Shown here piece after piece: positions 7,985 through 17,000 of a DNA stretch of 37,189 nucleotides (its first letter is position 1; each line of letters starts with the position of its first letter). Source of the stretch: JASFBA01 sp036172265 (GTDB lineage Bacteria; Chloroflexota; Chloroflexia; DTKN01). The DNA lies in assembly GCA_036172265.1 (NCBI GenBank), contig JASFBA010000100.1, positions 1 to 37,189 of the forward strand, read 5' to 3'. The notes below the pieces were generated by a model. The model searched no databases. It worked only from the letters and a program-made list of their open reading frames with translations, and was not told the DNA's origin. The position numbers and the translations under genes were made by a program.

Positions 7985-7987
7985 ACT

Positions 7988-8767
7988 TCACCTCCTCAGG
8001 AAGAAATTCCAGAGCAACAGGGCGATGGCGATCAGGATGATCCAGAGCAGATAGGCCGGAAAGCGGGCCAGGAAAGGCAGCCGGCTGTAGAGCCAGCCGG
8101 GGAAGGTCTTGCGCACTTCCTGGGCGCGGAGGAACTGCAACCGAGCCTCGCCGTAGCGGCCCTGGTGGGCATAGAGGTGGCCCAGGTTGAAACGGGCCAT
8201 CAGGGCGATTCCCGGAGGCACATCCGGGAGGGCGAGCAGCCGCTCCAGTTCGGCTTGGGCTTCCACAGGCTGCCGGAGATGGAGGAGGAGCATAGCCAAA
8301 TTGTAGCGGTAGGTGGGCCGTTCCGGATCCAGGGCCAGGGCCTGCTGGAGGGGCGAACGGGCCTCTTCGGGCCGCTTCATTCGGAAGAAGCAGGTGGCCA
8401 TATTGTTGTAGACGGCGGCGCGCCTTTCGCGCTCTTCCTCCGGCATGGCCTCCAGTTGGGCGCGGTGCTCGGCCAAGGCCTCTTCGTACCGCCCCTGGGT
8501 GACAGCAATCCAGGCCAGGACGCCGTGGGGCCGGGCCAGGGAGGAGTCCAGTTCCAGGGCACGGCGGGCGGCGCGGGCAGCCGGCCCCAGGCGGGAGGTT
8601 TCGGCCAGGGCGCGGGCCAGTTCCTGGTAGGCCAGGGCATTCGTGGGCTCGCGCTCCACTAGGGGCTCCAGCAGGCGCAGCGCCTCCTGGGGCCGGCCGG
8701 CCTCCAGGTGAGCCCGGGCCTCGGCCAGCGGATCGGCCGGAACTTCAGACATCGGCATCTCGACCAT
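7988..8767 (-). CDS. TPR-repeat protein with C-terminal membrane anchor
   Basis: Specific function unknown. After a short N-terminus (MVEMPMSEVPADPLAEA) come about five tetratricopeptide-like helical pairs, with typical A-L-x-x-P spacing such as EALRLLEPLVEREPTNALA, RRALELDSSLARPHGVLA and PLQQALALDPERPTYRYNLA. The last 25 residues are one transmembrane helix (FPAYLLWIILIAIALLLWNF) ending in FLRR, so the TPR part should face the cytosol as a tail-anchored protein. The open frame runs further upstream into the T-box, but GAGGTGAAAGGG before the ATG at 8767 fixes the start. It is first gene after the T-box and overlaps thrS signals, so threonine starvation should raise its expression as well as that of thrS. 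Confidence 0.85.
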   Translation of the reverse strand: MVEMPMSEVPADPLAEARAHLEAGRPQEALRLLEPLVEREPTNALAYQELARALAETSRLGPAARAARRALELDSSLARPHGVLAWIAVTQGRYEEALAEHRAQLEAMPEEERERRAAVYNNMATCFFRMKRPEEARSPLQQALALDPERPTYRYNLAMLLLHLRQPVEAQAELERLLALPDVPPGIALMARFNLGHLYAHQGRYGEARLQFLRAQEVRKTFPGWLYSRLPFLARFPAYLLWIILIAIALLLWNFFLRR

Positions 8768-8781
8768 CCCTTTCACCTCTG

Positions 8782-8814
8782 AAAAAAGCCCCTCGTCCGC
8801 TCGGGACGAGGGGC
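8782..8814 (-). terminator. Intrinsic terminator of the T-box
   Basis: GCCCCTCGTCC and GGACGAGGGGC form an 11-bp perfect stem (8804-8814 with 8788-8798) with a 5-nt loop and six T residues at 8782-8787. Its left arm follows the T-box motif, the mutually exclusive arrangement expected of this riboswitch class. Confidence 0.93.
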
Positions 8815-9060
8815 ATCCTCGTGGTTCCACCCTGCTTCGGCCGGCCGAGTCTATCCTGGAAATGGCCGGCCCTCCTGCGGCGGATAACGGGGCCATCCGG
8901 GAACCCTTACTGGGCCTGGAAGTCCAAGCCGTTCCGGGTCCAACTCCCAGGGGGTTTTCCCTGTCACCACGGCGAGGAGGGCTTCCAGCCGAGACCCTCC
9001 CTCTCTGACGCCCGGCGGTCAGGTACTCGTCCTGTTCACCGTCTTTCCGAAAGCGGTCGG
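8782..9060 (-). promoter_or_regulatory. T-box riboswitch, threonine type
   Basis: Minus-strand RNA leader. The T-box motif AGGGTGGAACCACG is at 8820-8833. Upstream is a Stem I with a GACGAGTACC element near 9028 and a helix CCTG...CAGG whose specifier loop reads GAAAACC; I assign the specifier as ACC (Thr) at 8953-8955. A GGCCGGCC/GGCCGGCC helix just before the motif fits Stem III. The bulge sequence UGGA pairs with an acceptor end UCCA, that is a tRNA with discriminator U, which suits tRNA-Thr and not the adjacent tRNA-Val (discriminator A). Uncharged tRNA-Thr would favour the antiterminator and allow transcription of the TPR gene and thrS. Confidence 0.9.
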
Positions 9061-9086
9061 TGCACTCCGGCCGCCCTGGACTGAGA

Positions 9087-9160
<74 letters not shown>

Positions 9161-9169
9161 GGTAGTTAC

Positions 9170-9198
9170 AGTATAGCACAAAACGGGCCGTTGTGCAA
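9170..9198 (-). promoter_or_regulatory. Promoter of tRNA-Val and probably the T-box operon
   Basis: TTGCAC (9193-9198), 17-bp spacer, TATACT (9170-9175) on the minus strand. The predicted start point is only a few bases from the tRNA 5' end. No other convincing promoter is visible between the tRNA and the T-box. Confidence 0.8.
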
Positions 9199-9225
9199 GT
9201 CGGTTGGCCTGCCGCAACCCAGCCT

Positions 9226-9275
9226 AAACCAACCGGCCTCCTCCCCCTCGGCCGGGCCGAAGGAGAGGAGGCCGG
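9226..9275 (-). terminator. Probable terminator of the hydrogenase operon
   Basis: An 11-bp stem CCGGCCTCCTC (9233-9243) with GAGGAGGCCGG (9265-9275) lies 11 bases after the mvhA stop on the minus strand and is followed by TTGGTTT. The T-run is weak, so termination efficiency is uncertain, but the position between two operons fits. Confidence 0.6.
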
Positions 9276-9286
9276 GAAGAGAAGTT

Positions 9287-10771
9287 TCAATCCAATCCCC
9301 GGCTAGCCCTGGCTACCACTTCGCCGCTGGCATCGTGGACGACCACCTCCAGCGGCATCCGCCCGGGAAGGGCGTGGGTGGCGCAGGCGAAGCATGGGTC
9401 ATAGGCCCGGAAGGCCATTTCGATGCGGTTCAGGATGCCCTCGGTGATCTCGACCCCTTTACGAATCACCCCCTGGGCGGCCTGCTTCAGGGAGATGGCG
9501 ATAGGGGCATAGTTATTCGTCGTGCCCACGATCAGGTTGGCTTTCCGCACCAGTCCCCGCTCATCGGTGATATAGTGGTGGGTGAGCGTCCCTCGCGGTG
9601 CCTCCACGATGCCCACCCCCTCCGTGGGTGTGGCCGTGGGGATGGTGCGCACGTTGGGGTCGGTGATGTCGGGGTCGGTCACCAATTCCAGCGCCCGCTC
9701 GGCGGCATAGAGCATCTCGATCAGGCGGGCCCAGTGGGTGGCCAGGGTGTGGTGGACCGGCTTCCGGCCGGAGCGGTCCCCGGTGAGCGTCTCGTACATT
9801 CGCTCATATTCCTCCTGGGCCAGCGGCGTGGCCATGCCGTCGGAGGCGTTCAGCCGGGAAAGAGGCGTGGCCCGATAAACGCCGCTATCCTTTCCGCCGA
9901 CCAAGCCCTTCCAGCCGACCTTCTTCAGGTAGGGGAACTTTAGGTAGGAGTAAGGGACCACCCGCTCGGCCACGACCCCCTGGTACTCCGCCGGGGAATA
10001 TTTGACGAACTCGTTTCCGTCCGGATCCACCACGCGCACCATGCCGTCGTAGAAGTTGACCTTGTTCCGGGGGTCCACCAGCCCCATATAGTAGGTGGGG
10101 AGGATGAAGGCTTCGCTCAGGATCATATCCAGGTAAGCCTTGTTGCCCAGGACGATGTCGTGGAAGAGTTTGAGGGAGAGTTGTCCGAACTCGACGGCCC
10201 GGCGGGCGATCTCCTCCAGCCGGCGGCGCTCCTCCTCGGTGATGGCCTTGCTCCATCCGCCAGGCAGGCCGGCCACCGGATGGATGTCTTTGCCTCCCAG
10301 CGTCGCCACCGCCTCGTGGGTTTCGGCCAGGTGTTGGATGACCCGGCCGCCCAGTTCCAACCCGACTTTGTGGATGATGCCCAGGATGTTCCGTTCGGCC
10401 ACCGGGGCATCGGGCCCCAGGACAAAGTCGGGGGCGGCCAGGATGTAGAAGTGGGTGGCGTGGTCGGAGCAGTAGAAATAGGAGTAGAAGAGTTCGCGCA
10501 ACTTCTTGGCCGTGGGCGGCGGGTCCACATGATAGACGGCGTCGCAGGCCTTGGTCGCTGCCATGTGGTGGGCCTCCGGGCAGACGCCGCAGATGCGCGG
10601 GGTGATGCGGATCAACTCCTCCACCGGCCGGCCCTCGGCGAACTTCTCAAAGCCGCGCAGTTCGGGGATGACAAAGTAGACGTTCTCGACCTCGCCCTCC
10701 TCGTTGAGGAAGATGTCGATGCGCCCGTGGCCTTCCAAACGGGTGATGGGATCAATGCTGATTTTTTTCAT
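9287..10771 (-). CDS. mvhA: NiFe hydrogenase large subunit, MvhA type (group 3)
   Basis: Catalytic subunit that splits or forms H2 at a NiFe(CN)2CO site in the cytosol. Both Cys pairs are present: RICGVCPEAHH (Cys61, Cys64) and DPCFACATH (Cys460, Cys463, His466). A tail of 28 residues (ALPGRMPLEVVV...) follows His466 and should be removed by a maturation endopeptidase, which is not in this window. Length (494) and sequence fit the Mvh/F420-non-reducing class that works with MvhD and HdrA in electron bifurcation. It is the last gene of the operon, 12 bases after mvhG. No signal peptide or membrane anchor is present in either subunit, so it is cytosolic. Confidence 0.95.
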   Translation of the reverse strand: MKKISIDPITRLEGHGRIDIFLNEEGEVENVYFVIPELRGFEKFAEGRPVEELIRITPRICGVCPEAHHMAATKACDAVYHVDPPPTAKKLRELFYSYFYCSDHATHFYILAAPDFVLGPDAPVAERNILGIIHKVGLELGGRVIQHLAETHEAVATLGGKDIHPVAGLPGGWSKAITEEERRRLEEIARRAVEFGQLSLKLFHDIVLGNKAYLDMILSEAFILPTYYMGLVDPRNKVNFYDGMVRVVDPDGNEFVKYSPAEYQGVVAERVVPYSYLKFPYLKKVGWKGLVGGKDSGVYRATPLSRLNASDGMATPLAQEEYERMYETLTGDRSGRKPVHHTLATHWARLIEMLYAAERALELVTDPDITDPNVRTIPTATPTEGVGIVEAPRGTLTHHYITDERGLVRKANLIVGTTNNYAPIAISLKQAAQGVIRKGVEITEGILNRIEMAFRAYDPCFACATHALPGRMPLEVVVHDASGEVVARASRGLD

Positions 10772-10783
10772 CTGCGTTCCTCC

Positions 10784-11758
10784 TTATACCCGCGCCCGCC
10801 GCAGGAGCGATTTGCTCAGGCTGAAGCGGTAAAAGGTCCCGGCCGGGTCGGGTATCGTTTCGATGATACGGGCGATCTCCTCCGGGTCGTTGGAATCGAT
10901 GACCGAGGCGATGGCAGAGAGCATCTTGGCTCCCTGGTCCAGGATGTTGGGGGCCGGACCGTAACAACCGCGGCAGGGCATGTTGGCCTCAACACAGAGG
11001 GCCTTGCCCTGGCCGCAGCCGCTCCGCGTAGCCGGGCCCATGCAGATGAGGCCCTGTTCCAGGAGGCAGGTCTCCGGGTCGGGAATGATCTCGAACGGCC
11101 GGTAGAAACGCTTGACCTTCTTTTCGCCTTTCTTGCGGGTGCACTCGTCGCAGCAGGTCTTGTCTCCGGCACCGACCACGGCCGGCGGCGAGGGCAGATT
11201 GCCGCTGACAATGGCTTCGATGACGGCCCAGATCTGGTGCGGTTGGGGTGGGCATCCGGGCACATAATATTCCACCGGCACCACATCGTCCAGGGTGAGC
11301 ACGGTGTTGTAGAATTCGGGCAGGACCAACTCGCCCTCGGGCACCGGCGTGCGGGTCTGGGGGAGAATTTTCTCCGGGTTATCGGTGGTCGGGGTGGTCA
11401 GGTAGGCCCGCTCGAAGATGCCGTTCCGGCTGTAGAGGTTAGCCAGGCCGGGGATGCACCCTTCGCTGGCGCAGGAGCCAAAGGCCACCATGATCTTGGA
11501 CTTGCAACGGAGGAGATGGGCGATTTCCTCCTGTTCAGAGGTGCGCACCGCTCCGTTGAAGAGGCAGACGTCGATGTAGCCGTCGGGCATCCGGCGCACG
11601 TCGTCGTACTTGGTGTCCACGGCTACCGGCCAGAAGAGGATGTCGGCAGCGGCATCCAGTTCCAGGATCTTCTCGTTGATCTCGACGACGGCGATTTCGC
11701 AGCCGCCGCAGGAGGCAGCCCAGTAGAGGGCCAGTTTCAGTTTGGGCTTTTCGCTCAT
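10784..11758 (-). CDS. mvhG: NiFe hydrogenase small subunit, MvhG type
   Basis: Carries the FeS relay from the NiFe site of MvhA. The proximal-cluster motif YWAASCGGCEIAVVEI gives Cys17 and Cys20, with FGSCASEGCIPG (Cys95, Cys100) and YVPGCPPQPHQIW completing it. Two further Cys groups, TCCDEC and CLLEQGLICMGPATRSGCG, should hold the medial and distal clusters. The N-terminus lacks a Tat signal, as expected of group 3. The frame is open 50 codons further upstream, but the family starts at MSEKPKLKLALYW, which follows GGAGGTGTCCGA. The ATG overlaps the mvhD stop (ATGA), so translation is coupled. Length 324. Confidence 0.93.
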   Translation of the reverse strand: MSEKPKLKLALYWAASCGGCEIAVVEINEKILELDAAADILFWPVAVDTKYDDVRRMPDGYIDVCLFNGAVRTSEQEEIAHLLRCKSKIMVAFGSCASEGCIPGLANLYSRNGIFERAYLTTPTTDNPEKILPQTRTPVPEGELVLPEFYNTVLTLDDVVPVEYYVPGCPPQPHQIWAVIEAIVSGNLPSPPAVVGAGDKTCCDECTRKKGEKKVKRFYRPFEIIPDPETCLLEQGLICMGPATRSGCGQGKALCVEANMPCRGCYGPAPNILDQGAKMLSAIASVIDSNDPEEIARIIETIPDPAGTFYRFSLSKSLLRRARV

Positions 11759-12228
11759 TCGGACACCTCCGGGCAAAAATGTTCGGCCGTGGTGGGCAGG
11801 CCGGCCAGGACCGTCCCTTTCCAGTTGAGCGGCCCCAGGGCGCGCACCTGCTCCGTGAACTCGCGGGCCACCTGAGCCCACTTGGGGGCCTCGGCCGAGG
11901 AGATCCACTCCAGGCGGAGGCGCTCCGGCTCGATTCCGAACTGCTCCAGGAGTTTCCGCAGGAGGGTCATCCGCCGCAGCGTCTTATAGTTGCCCTCGCT
12001 GTAGTGGCAGTCCCCGGGGTGGCAGCCGGCCACCAGCACCCCATCGGCCCCCTCGCGGAAGGCCTTGAGGACAAAGGTGGGGTCCACCCGGCCGGAGCAC
12101 ATCACGCGGATGATATCCACGTTCGGCGGCTGCTTCATCCGCGAGACGCCGGCCGTATCGGCCGCAGCGTAGGTGCACCAGTTGCACAGGAAACCGATGA
12201 TTCGGGGTTCGAACCGTTCTTCAGGCAT
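11755..12228 (-). CDS. mvhD: MvhD/FlpD-family hydrogenase delta subunit ([2Fe-2S])
   Basis: In methanogens MvhD links the hydrogenase MvhAG to HdrA and hands electrons over through a [2Fe-2S] cluster. The family Cys set is intact: GFLCNWCTYAAAD (Cys15, Cys18), RVMCSGRVDP (Cys44) and VAGCHPGDCHY (Cys69, Cys74). Length 157. It sits between the NuoG-HdrA fusion and mvhG, exactly where a bridge between the HdrA module and hydrogenase is expected. Its presence is the main reason to regard this hydrogenase as an Hdr-linked bifurcating enzyme and not an ordinary NAD-linked Hox enzyme. Confidence 0.95.
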   Translation of the reverse strand: MPEERFEPRIIGFLCNWCTYAAADTAGVSRMKQPPNVDIIRVMCSGRVDPTFVLKAFREGADGVLVAGCHPGDCHYSEGNYKTLRRMTLLRKLLEQFGIEPERLRLEWISSAEAPKWAQVAREFTEQVRALGPLNWKGTVLAGLPTTAEHFCPEVSE

Positions 12229-12243
12229 CTTCTTCCTCCTTCG

Positions 12244-14010
12244 CTAGGCCGGTGTCCCCAGAAGCGCTTCGATCTGGACGAGAATCTGCTCGTCGGTAAA
12301 GTGCTTGCCGACGATGATGCCCGAGGGACAGGCCGCCACACAGGTGCCGCAGCCCTTGCAGAGGGCCTCATTGACCACCGAGACCTTCCGCTCTTCATCG
12401 AAGGAGATGGCGCTGTAGGGGCAAAGGGCGTTGCAGACCCGACAGCCGGAGCAGAGTTCGGCCGGGATGTAGGCCGTCTGGGGGGAGATGACCACCTCGC
12501 CCCGGCTGAGGAGTTTGAGCGCCTCGGCCGCCGCAGCGGAGGCATGGGCCACGGTGTCGGGCACATCCCGCGGGGCCTGGCAAGTCCCGGCCAGGAAGAC
12601 GCCCTCGGTGGCCGTCTGGAAGGGGCGAAGTTTAGGATGATCTTCCATAAAGAAGCCGTCGGGACTTCGGCTGATGCCAAAGGTGCGGGCGATCTTGTCA
12701 GCGTCGTGCGGCGGGTTCATGCCGGTGCAGAGGACCACCATGTCCACCGGTAAGATAAGGGGCCGGCCGATACCGGTGTCCTCGGCCTTGACCACCAGTT
12801 TCCCGCCGACCTGGACCACCTCGGCTCCCCGACCCCGGATGAAGATGACGCCCTCGCGTTGCACCCGCTCGTAGAACTCCTCATAGCCCTTGCCAAAGGC
12901 GCGGATGTCCATATAAAGTTCGTAGACGTCGGCCCCGGTGCGTTCCTTGGCGATGTGGGCCTGTTTCATCGCATGCATGCAGCAGACGCGAGAGCAGTAA
13001 CGGTTGGCGTGTTCATCGCGGCTGCCGACGCAGTGGATAAAGGCGATGGCCTTGGGGACGCGCCCATCGCTGGTGAGAATCTGCCCCTTGGTCGGGCCGG
13101 CGGCGTTGGAGAGCCGCTCAAACTCCATACCGTCGAGGATGTCGGGGTGTTCGCCGTAAGAGTACTGCGGCAGGAGGGCCGGGTTGGGCCGCTCGAAGCC
13201 GGTGGCCACGATGATGGCCCCCACATCCAGGTCCAGGATTTCGTCCTGCTGATCAAAGTTCACCGCCCCGGCCTCGCAGACTATGGCGCAGGCCCCGCAG
13301 GCATCGGTGATCTCGCCGTTGGTACGGTCTGTTTGCCGGAAGCGGATGCAGGCGTCGGTGTCAATCACCGGGACGCGGGGGATAGCCTGGGGCGAGGGCA
13401 CGTAGATGGCCGCCGTGGGCCCCAGCGGCTTGGCCAGGTACTCGGCGGCCTGTTTGAGGACGATCTCGATGGCCCCGGTGGGGCAGACGATGGTGCAGGC
13501 GCCACAGCCGATGCAGACGCGCGTTTTTTCCATAAAGGGAGGACCGACCCGTCGATCGAGTCCTCGGCTGGCAAAGTTGATCGCCCCGGCCTTGACCATC
13601 TCGTGGCAGGCACGCACGCAGCGCCCGCAGAGGACGCACTTTTCCTCCGGGTTCTCGGTGGGGAAGGGCGGTTCGGTGATGCCGTACTCCCTGGCCATGT
13701 CCTGGATCAGGGGGACGTTGGGGGTACGGGAGAGCAATAGCCCCAGGATCACCCTGCGTGCCTCGATGACCTTGGGAGAATGGGTTTGGACCTCCAGCCC
13801 CTTCTCTACCGGATAGGTGCAGGCCGTTTGCAGCCCCGGTCGGCTGCCGGAGAGGATTTCCACCGTGCAGAGGCGACAACTTCCGTCGGGCGGAAGGACG
13901 GGGTGGTAGCAAAGGGTGGGGATATCGATCCCGGACCTCCGGGCCACCTCCAGGATGGTTTGCCCCTCCTCGGCCTCCAGCGTCTGTCCGTTGATTGTAA
14001 GCGTGACCAT
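12244..14010 (-). CDS. Fusion of NuoG/HoxU-type ferredoxin domain with C-terminal part of HdrA
   Basis: A 588-residue electron-wiring protein. Residues 1-80 are a [2Fe-2S] domain (Cys34, Cys45, Cys48, Cys64: PTLCYHP, GSCRLCTVEI, QTACTYP). Residues 120-180 carry two [4Fe-4S] sites (Cys125/128/131/135 and Cys166/169/172/176). From about 198 the sequence is HdrA: AAIYVPSPQAIPRVPVID, ACGACAIVC (Cys238, 241, 245), VGAIIVATGF, FIHCVGSRDE, YCSRVCCMHAMKQAH, IRAFGKGYEEFY, then two C-terminal [4Fe-4S] motifs (ELCSGCRVCNALCP, CKGCGTCVAACP). The FAD-binding N-terminal part of HdrA is absent here and is encoded at 18072-18920. The true start follows AAGGAGG; the longer open frame upstream is spurious. Confidence 0.93.
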   Translation of the reverse strand: MVTLTINGQTLEAEEGQTILEVARRSGIDIPTLCYHPVLPPDGSCRLCTVEILSGSRPGLQTACTYPVEKGLEVQTHSPKVIEARRVILGLLLSRTPNVPLIQDMAREYGITEPPFPTENPEEKCVLCGRCVRACHEMVKAGAINFASRGLDRRVGPPFMEKTRVCIGCGACTIVCPTGAIEIVLKQAAEYLAKPLGPTAAIYVPSPQAIPRVPVIDTDACIRFRQTDRTNGEITDACGACAIVCEAGAVNFDQQDEILDLDVGAIIVATGFERPNPALLPQYSYGEHPDILDGMEFERLSNAAGPTKGQILTSDGRVPKAIAFIHCVGSRDEHANRYCSRVCCMHAMKQAHIAKERTGADVYELYMDIRAFGKGYEEFYERVQREGVIFIRGRGAEVVQVGGKLVVKAEDTGIGRPLILPVDMVVLCTGMNPPHDADKIARTFGISRSPDGFFMEDHPKLRPFQTATEGVFLAGTCQAPRDVPDTVAHASAAAAEALKLLSRGEVVISPQTAYIPAELCSGCRVCNALCPYSAISFDEERKVSVVNEALCKGCGTCVAACPSGIIVGKHFTDEQILVQIEALLGTPA

Positions 14011-14020
14011 AGGGCCCTCC

Positions 14021-17000
14021 TTATGACTTCCGCTCGGCCGTCTCGATGACCAGGACACGGTCGGGGACGGGGACGGCCTCCAGGCCGGTATCCTCCAGCC
14101 ACTCCAGGTCGCAGCGCAGGCAGCGCTTGCACTCCTCCTGGGCCGTGCGTTCGTCGAAGCAGAGTTCGACCTCGCTGAAGTTGCCCCGTCGGGCCTCGAC
14201 CGGAAGTTCCCGGGTGGCTGGCCGGACGGCCTTGTAATATTGCTCCATATCGAAGATCTGTTTGACGACCTCGTAGCCTGGGCGGACAGCCACCTCCTCC
14301 ACCTTGCCGGTGCGGAGGTAGTGATCCACCGCCTCGGCCACCTCATTGCCCTGGCCGATGGCTTGGACCACGGTGGCCGGGCCGAGGACGGCATCGCCGG
14401 CGGCAAAGACCCCGGTCCGGGTGGTGGAGTAGCTAGGTCCGACCACCAGCGTGCCGTCGCGGCGCGCCTCGATGCCGGTGCCGTCCAGCCAGAAGAGGTC
14501 CGGCTCCTGACCGATGGCGGCGATGAGCACCTCGGCTTCCATCACAAACTCCGAGCCGGGGACGGGCACCGGCCGGCGCCGGCCGGAGGTGTCGAATTCG
14601 CCCAGTTCCTGGCGCTGCATCTCGATGCCGGTTACGCGATCCGTCCCCAGGACGCGAGTGGGGTTGAGGAGGAAGTGGAACTGTACTCCCTCCTTCTCGG
14701 CGGCCTCCACCTCGTCCTTGCGGGCCGGCATCTCGGCCCGGGTACGACGGTAGACCAGGTGCACCTCGCTTGCGCCCAGGCGCCAGGAGGAGCGCACGGC
14801 GTCAATGGCCACGTCGCCGCCGCCGACGACCACCACGCGCTTCCCCTTGAGGTCGGGAGCCTTTCCTAGGGCGATGTCGCGGAGGAAGGTGGTGCCCGGG
14901 TAGACGCCCGGCAAGTCCTCACCGGGGATGCCCAAGCGCCGGCTCTTGTGGGCACCTACGGCCAGGATGACCGCCTTGTAGCCTTGCTGGGTCATAAGGT
15001 CATCCAGGGCAAAGTCGCGGCCCAGGGCCGAGTTCAAGCGGATCTCCACGCCGGCCCGCTTGATATTGTCGATCTCCACCTGGAGGATGTCGCGGGGCAG
15101 GCGGTATTCGGGGATGCCCACGGCAAGCATTCCACCGGCCACGGGAAGGGCCTCAAAGACCGTCACCGGGTAGCCCTTCTGGGCCAGGCGCAGCGCGGCG
15201 GTGAGGCCGGCCGGCCCTGAGCCGATCACCGCCACCTTCTCCGGGTAGCGTTTGGCGGCCCGTGGCGGCGTCCAGGGGGCCTTGAGTTCATGGTCGGCCA
15301 TAAAACGCTTGACCTGACGGATGGCGATGGGTTGGTCTAGTTCGCCCCGGCGGCACTCGGCCTCGCAGAAGGCCGGGCAGACGCGCCCGCAGACCAGGGC
15401 GAAGGGGTTGCGCCGGCGGTGTACCTCCAGCGCCTCGGCGTAGCGGCCACGGGCGATGAGGGCCACGTAGGTGGGGATATCCACGCCGGCCGGACAGGCA
15501 TTCGTGCACTTGGCGCGCACAAGCGGCAGGCAGACGCCGGCCGGGCACTTTTTGCGGAGGATGTGGGCTTCGTACTCATCGCGGAAGTAGCGCAGCGTGG
15601 TCAGGACCGGGTTGGGCGCGGTCTGACCCAGCCCGCACAGGGAGGTTTCCTTCACGACCTGAGCCAGCGCCTCCAGTTCGACCAGGTCCTCCATCGCCCC
15701 CTGGCCATCGCGGATGCGGTTGAGAATTCCCAGCATGTGCCGGATGCCTTCCCGACAGGGCGTACACTTGCCGCACGATTCATCCTTCAAAAAGTCGAGG
15801 AAATAGCGGGCCACGTCCACCATGCAGGTGTCCTCGTCCATTACGATCATGCCGCCGGAGCCCATAATGGAGCCGGCCTGCTTCAAGGTCTCATAGTCCA
15901 CCTGCAGGTCAAAGAGAAAGGTGGGAATACAGCCTCCCGAAGGTCCGCCGGTCTGCACGGCCTTGACGCGTTTGCCGTTTTTCCCGCCACCGCCGATTTC
16001 GTAGATCAGTTCGCGCAAGGTGATCCCCATCGGGACTTCGACCAACCCGGTGTTCTGCACCTTGCCCACCAGGGAGAAGATCATCGTCCCTTTGCTGGTC
16101 TCGGTGCCGATCTGGCGGTACCAATCGGCCCCTCGTTGGATGATGACCGGGATGTTCGCCCACGACTTGACGTTGTTGATGTTGGTAGGCTTGCCCCACA
16201 GTCCGCTCTGAGCCGGGAAAGGAGGGCGGGGACGCGGGTTGCCAGCGCGTCCTTCGATAGAGGCGATCAACGCCGTCTCCTCGCCGCAGACGAAGGCACC
16301 GGCGCCGCGGACCACCTTGATATCGAAGTCAAAGCCACTGCCCAGGATGTTTTCCCCCAACAAGCCGTACTCCCGGGCCTGTTCGATGGCCCGCTGCACA
16401 TTCTTCACCGCCAGGGGGTACTCATCGCGCACGTAGATAAAGCCCTCGTGCGCTCCGATGGCGTAGGCACCGATCATCATGCCCTCGATGACGCTGTGGG
16501 GGTCACCCTCGAGGAGGGCCCGGTCCATATAGGCGCCGGGATCGCCCTCATCGCCGTTGGCGATCACATATTTGACCTCCCCCGGCGACTTGCGGGTCAG
16601 TTCCCACTTGCGTCCGGTGGGGAAACCGGCTCCGCCGCGGCCGCGCAGGCCCGAGCGCTTGACCTCCTCGATGACCTGCTCCGGGGTCATCGAGGTGAGC
16701 ACCTTGCCCAGCGCCTGGTAGCCGCCGACGGCGATGTACTCCTCGATGGACTGGGGGTTGATGACCCCGCAGTTGCGCAGGACCACCCGCATCTGTTTGC
16801 CGTAAAAGGGAATATCCTTGTAATAGGGCACGGCCCGGTGGGTGGAAGGCTCTTTATAGGTCAGACGCTCGACGATGCGGCCCTTGATCAGCGTTTCCTC
16901 TACCAGTTCCGGTATATCGGCGGCCTGTACGCCGGTGTAGAGGATGCCCTCCGGCTGGATGACCACGATCGGCCCCATATAGCAGAAGCCCCGGCTGCCG

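Noticed and set aside
6761..8662. Long plus-strand open frame of 633 codons opposite thrS
   Set aside because: It is the antisense of thrS and the TPR gene, with no homology pattern or ribosome site; long antisense frames are expected at this GC content.
8768..8896. N-terminal extension of the TPR protein
   Set aside because: It is the T-box antiterminator and terminator read as codons.
14011..14406. N-terminal extension of the NuoG-HdrA fusion by 132 residues
   Set aside because: It overlaps the 3' end of the NuoF-GltD gene in another frame, has low-complexity Arg/Ser/Pro composition, and a strong ribosome site precedes the ATG at 14010.
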